A DNA stretch of 23,663 nucleotides. Source: JANRKG01 sp033763635 (GTDB lineage: Bacteria > Cyanobacteriota > Cyanobacteriia > GCF-001939115). Position numbers and translations under genes: made by a program. The DNA is taken from assembly GCA_033763635.1 (NCBI GenBank), contig JANRKG010000130.1, positions 1 through 23,663 on the forward strand, given 5' to 3'. Positions 21,332 to 23,663 of this stretch are shown here, piece by piece (the first letter of the stretch is position 1; the number at the start of each line of letters is the position of its first letter). The notes beneath the pieces are model-generated. The model did not search any database. It was not told the origin of the DNA and saw only the letters and a list, made by a program, of their open reading frames with translations.

Positions 21332-22024
21332 TTATCCAGAAGTCTCTACTCCATAAACAGGCTGCTCCATGAGGACAGGTTTCGGTTGTCCCCCACAAAC
21401 CCCCTGAGCATCCCACTGGAATTCTGCGACTCCTAACAAGCTCATCCCCATCACACCTCCCGTCACTGCCAGAGATGCACTCCCGACATAGGGTAATGCA
21501 ACGATCGTGACTAGATGAAGCAGGGTGATGAGCCAGAAGGCCCGCGACTGCATCCCGATCGCTGTGAGCAAGTAGCCGATCGCACTTAATCCCAACCATA
21601 GGGGACAAAGATTGCCCAGGAACGGAGTCCAGACTAGAAAAACACTCAAGTCTGTGAGAACTAATCCCGCCCCCATGAGTCCGACCCAGCTATAGAGGAG
21701 CCATTCCAATTTCTCAGCCCGTACCCAATCGTGCGTTAACATCACCATGCCCATACAGGCGATCACGGTCAGGACAGAACTAAATAGGCACTGTTGTCGC
21801 CAATCAATGGGGAGTTGGGCAACCAAAAAAATTGCCATCGCAATCACCCCCCACAACAGGCATGCCTGATCATGTCGAGTGTAAAAGGTGGAGATTAATC
21901 GAATCTCCCCCACCTGCCAATGGAGTCGCCATAATCCTGGAACATCTCCAATTTCAAAAGCCGATCGCTTAAAAGAAAAAAACGAAAAAGTTTGCTTTAA
22001 AAAAGTTGTTTTTAACAAGTTCAT
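21332..22024 (-). CDS. Multi-pass membrane protein of unknown function
   Basis: I do not recognise this 230-residue protein. It has a basic N-terminal stretch, then a soluble part with GLWRLHWQVGEIRLI. About six hydrophobic helices follow, including LLWGVIAMAIFLVAQ, VLTVIACMGMVML, WVGLMGAGLVLTDLSVFLVW, LGLSAIGYLLTAIG, LITLLHLVTIVAL and a glycine-rich last one. No catalytic motif, transporter signature or cysteine-haem motif is visible. The ATG at 22024 is preferred; a GTG at 22036 is an alternative, and neither has a clear Shine-Dalgarno. The adjacent upstream DNA is AT-rich. It lies 74 bp upstream of the DUF1232 gene on the same strand and could share its transcript. It is a probable real gene, given its length and membrane pattern. 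Confidence 0.7.
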   Translation of the reverse strand: MNLLKTTFLKQTFSFFSFKRSAFEIGDVPGLWRLHWQVGEIRLISTFYTRHDQACLLWGVIAMAIFLVAQLPIDWRQQCLFSSVLTVIACMGMVMLTHDWVRAEKLEWLLYSWVGLMGAGLVLTDLSVFLVWTPFLGNLCPLWLGLSAIGYLLTAIGMQSRAFWLITLLHLVTIVALPYVGSASLAVTGGVMGMSLLGVAEFQWDAQGVCGGQPKPVLMEQPVYGVETSG

Positions 22025-22657
22025 TGTCAAAGACACAGGTTTTTGAGAACTGTTGATTATGCCCAGCGAACCTACTGTTCATCGTCTCATCCACCTTTGT
22101 CCCGGTAATCTACCGTTTGGGAAAGCTCTTTCGCAAAATTTACCCGTCTAAAGAGATAAATAATTGAATGAGAAATAAACTGATCTTAATTTTTAGTTCT
22201 CTCCCGATAAAATCCGTGATCACGATTACTAAATAATGTTTTCTTTATCGTCTTATCCAGATTGACTGACAAAATGTTGCCTATCAAAAAGGGTAGTGAA
22301 GTGGGTATTTGTATTGTTCAATCCATAAATCCGTAAATCTTGCGAATCAAGTGTATATAAAATTTCATTTCTATGAGAAATTACGGATTGTATGTAGCCA
22401 AAAAATGCTCTCCTAAACTTCAGTATCAAGACTTACAAAAGCTTGATATTAGGTTTATTAAAACCAGTAAAAAAACACAGGAAGTTTACCTGAAATCATA
22501 AATACCTTTAATAAAATACAAATGGGCACGGTGGTAGGGATCTCTGAATTAATACATCAGGGACATAAACGACCGGACGAACCACCAAACAAATAAACAT
22601 TGTTAGGGCATTTTGCGGGCTAAACCACTAACTGAGAAACTTGAGGGAGAGTAAAGA
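22025..22657. other. AT-rich intergenic region with two hairpin-forming segments
   Basis: No coding frame was found. The region holds the promoters of the two divergent flanking genes. Two structures stand out. AATCCGTAA (22328-22336) pairs perfectly with TTACGGATT (22381-22389) around an inner AATTTC/GAAATT hairpin. TATCAAG (22424-22430) pairs with CTTGATA (22442-22448) and extends through CCTAA/TTAGG with a bulge (22412-22453). A TATATAA (about 22354-22360) could be part of a promoter. If transcribed, this would be a long structured leader or a small RNA. No known riboswitch fold was recognised. Confidence 0.55.
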
Positions 22658-23554
22658 ATGTTACGAAGCATTAAGCGCATTGCGATCGGGACTTCCATGG
22701 CTTTGGGTGCTAGCGCGATCGCGGTTATTCCTGCGTTTGCTCAATCTTCGCTGACTGGTATCTCAATGGGTGGTAGTCAACCCGGAGACTATAAAGTTTA
22801 TGATGCCAATGGTACAAATACTCTTCTGGTAACACCTTCCCTGTTGAATGTTCAGAAGGTGTTGGATGGGAATGCGACTAACCCAACAGGTAATGTTGAA
22901 CTGGCTGGTTCCAGCGAACTGTCAACCTTTAACTTCTTAAAAAATACAACTTTGACGGGCACGATCGGAGGAAAGTCTTTAACCTTAAGCAGTTTGACCG
23001 CCCAGGATTGGTTTGGACCCACCTTGAATACAGCCTACGGTGCCGACACCCTGGCGACATCCTGGTTTAATAACTTCCTCACCAAAGCAGGAAAAGGCAG
23101 CCTGGTTGGTACGTCATCCGCTGCCAGTGCATTCAATTTGTTCGGACAACTGCGTGGATTTCAAAGAACCAGTGACCCCAATATCTCCTATGTCAATCAA
23201 GATGATAGTGGCTTGATTAGAATCGGGATGGCAGGCCACTTTGACTTGAAAGCTTTTTACAGTAATCCGACTTCTGGCTTTTCACCCTTTGCCTCCCTTC
23301 TACCTGATGGGTTCCAGGCGAGTGAAGTTGTCAAATACACTTACAACGGAAAGACTGATTACCTCTATGGCTTCTCCGCAACTCGCACTGGTTTAACGGA
23401 AGGGAGTGATGGTCAGTCCCATAGCGGTAACTACGAAGTGACGATTCAAGGCGTTGCTTCCACCCCGGTTCCTGAGCCTTCTGCCATGTTGGGTCTGGCA
23501 GCGATCGGCGGTCTGTTTGCGGCTGCAAAGCGCAAAGTGCTGAAGAAAGCTTAA
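22658..23554 (+). CDS. PEP-CTERM sorting-domain surface protein
   Basis: The 298-residue protein has a clear signal peptide (IGTSMALGASAIAVIPAFAQ, cut after about residue 29). A polar middle part rich in Ser, Thr, Asn and Gly follows. The C-terminal sorting signal is a VPEP motif (271-274), a short hydrophobic helix (LGLAAIGGLFAAA) and a basic end (KRKVLKKA). Such tails are processed by exosortase during export to the cell surface or extracellular matrix. The middle part has no motif I recognise and no cysteines. GAGGGAG, about 8 bp before the ATG at 22658, is a strong ribosome binding site. It is a single-gene unit with its own terminator. No exosortase gene is nearby, as is usual for PEP-CTERM substrates scattered through a genome. 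Confidence 0.92.
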   Translation: MLRSIKRIAIGTSMALGASAIAVIPAFAQSSLTGISMGGSQPGDYKVYDANGTNTLLVTPSLLNVQKVLDGNATNPTGNVELAGSSELSTFNFLKNTTLTGTIGGKSLTLSSLTAQDWFGPTLNTAYGADTLATSWFNNFLTKAGKGSLVGTSSAASAFNLFGQLRGFQRTSDPNISYVNQDDSGLIRIGMAGHFDLKAFYSNPTSGFSPFASLLPDGFQASEVVKYTYNGKTDYLYGFSATRTGLTEGSDGQSHSGNYEVTIQGVASTPVPEPSAMLGLAAIGGLFAAAKRKVLKKA

Positions 23555-23581
23555 GCAAGTTTGGCTGAATAGAACATGAAT

Positions 23582-23616
23582 ATAGCGCGGACAACTTGCC
23601 CGCGCTATGTCTTTTT
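23582..23616 (+). terminator. Intrinsic terminator after the PEP-CTERM gene
   Basis: ATAGCGCGG (23582-23590) and CCGCGCTAT (23600-23608) form a perfect 9-bp GC-rich stem with a 9-base loop, followed by GTCTTTTT. It is a strong rho-independent terminator 28 bp after the stop codon. Confidence 0.93.
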
Positions 23617-23663
23617 AGGCATCGGGTCAGGACTCAAGCAAGATTGGGCGGGACTTGCTGAGA

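Overview
The window is a stretch of chromosome from a cyanobacterium, most likely a filamentous non-model lineage. Four things point there. It carries plastocyanin and cytochrome c6 genes side by side. It encodes a Tab2/Atab2-family protein and a DUF3288-type protein, both typical of oxygenic phototrophs or cyanobacteria. HIP1 octamers (GCGATCGC) recur, for example at 846-853, 1371-1378, 3216-3223 and 22715-22722. It also has a PEP-CTERM surface protein and a very large exported CHAT-domain protein of a kind common in filamentous cyanobacteria. I cannot name the genus from the sequence alone. No tRNA, rRNA, CRISPR array, transposase or prophage gene was seen.

Layout. Positions 1-2,700 hold the first codons of an unidentified minus-strand gene, glyA (minus), then petE and petJ (plus), closed by a good intrinsic terminator. 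From 2,799 to 5,589 come a rhomboid protease (plus), which overlaps tail to tail with a Tab2/Atab2-family gene (minus), and an exostosin-like glycosyltransferase (minus). Positions 5,590-6,436 are a gene-free, AT-rich stretch with two ~90% identical 115-bp elements that have inverted termini. Positions 6,437-10,154 form a minus-strand block: an FtsL-like protein, FtsI (PBP3) and an Mre11/SbcD-like nuclease. Positions 10,429-16,145 hold a small DUF3288 gene followed 5 bp later by a 1,805-residue exported protein. That protein joins a two-partner-secretion (TpsA, filamentous haemagglutinin-type) N-terminus, a long beta-helix-like repeat region and a C-terminal caspase-like CHAT peptidase. Positions 16,343-18,515 hold an Mla/TGD-type lipid transport pair (ATPase and MCE protein, minus). 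Positions 18,988-20,942 hold yvcK and tsaE, overlapping by ATGA. Positions 20,949-22,024 hold a DUF1232 (YkvA-like) protein and a multi-pass membrane protein (both minus). Positions 22,658-23,554 hold a PEP-CTERM protein with a strong terminator.

How the genes fit together. Most are housekeeping or photosynthetic: one-carbon metabolism, thylakoid lumen electron carriers, septal peptidoglycan synthesis, envelope lipid transport, cell-wall precursor control by YvcK, and tRNA t6A modification. The accessory, surface-directed part is the TpsA-CHAT protein, the PEP-CTERM protein and the exostosin-like enzyme. The TpsA-CHAT protein is the most unusual element, because it appears to place a caspase-like protease on or outside the cell. 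Its outer-membrane partner (TpsB), the exosortase, the MlaE permease and an SbcC partner are all absent from this window and must lie elsewhere if they exist.
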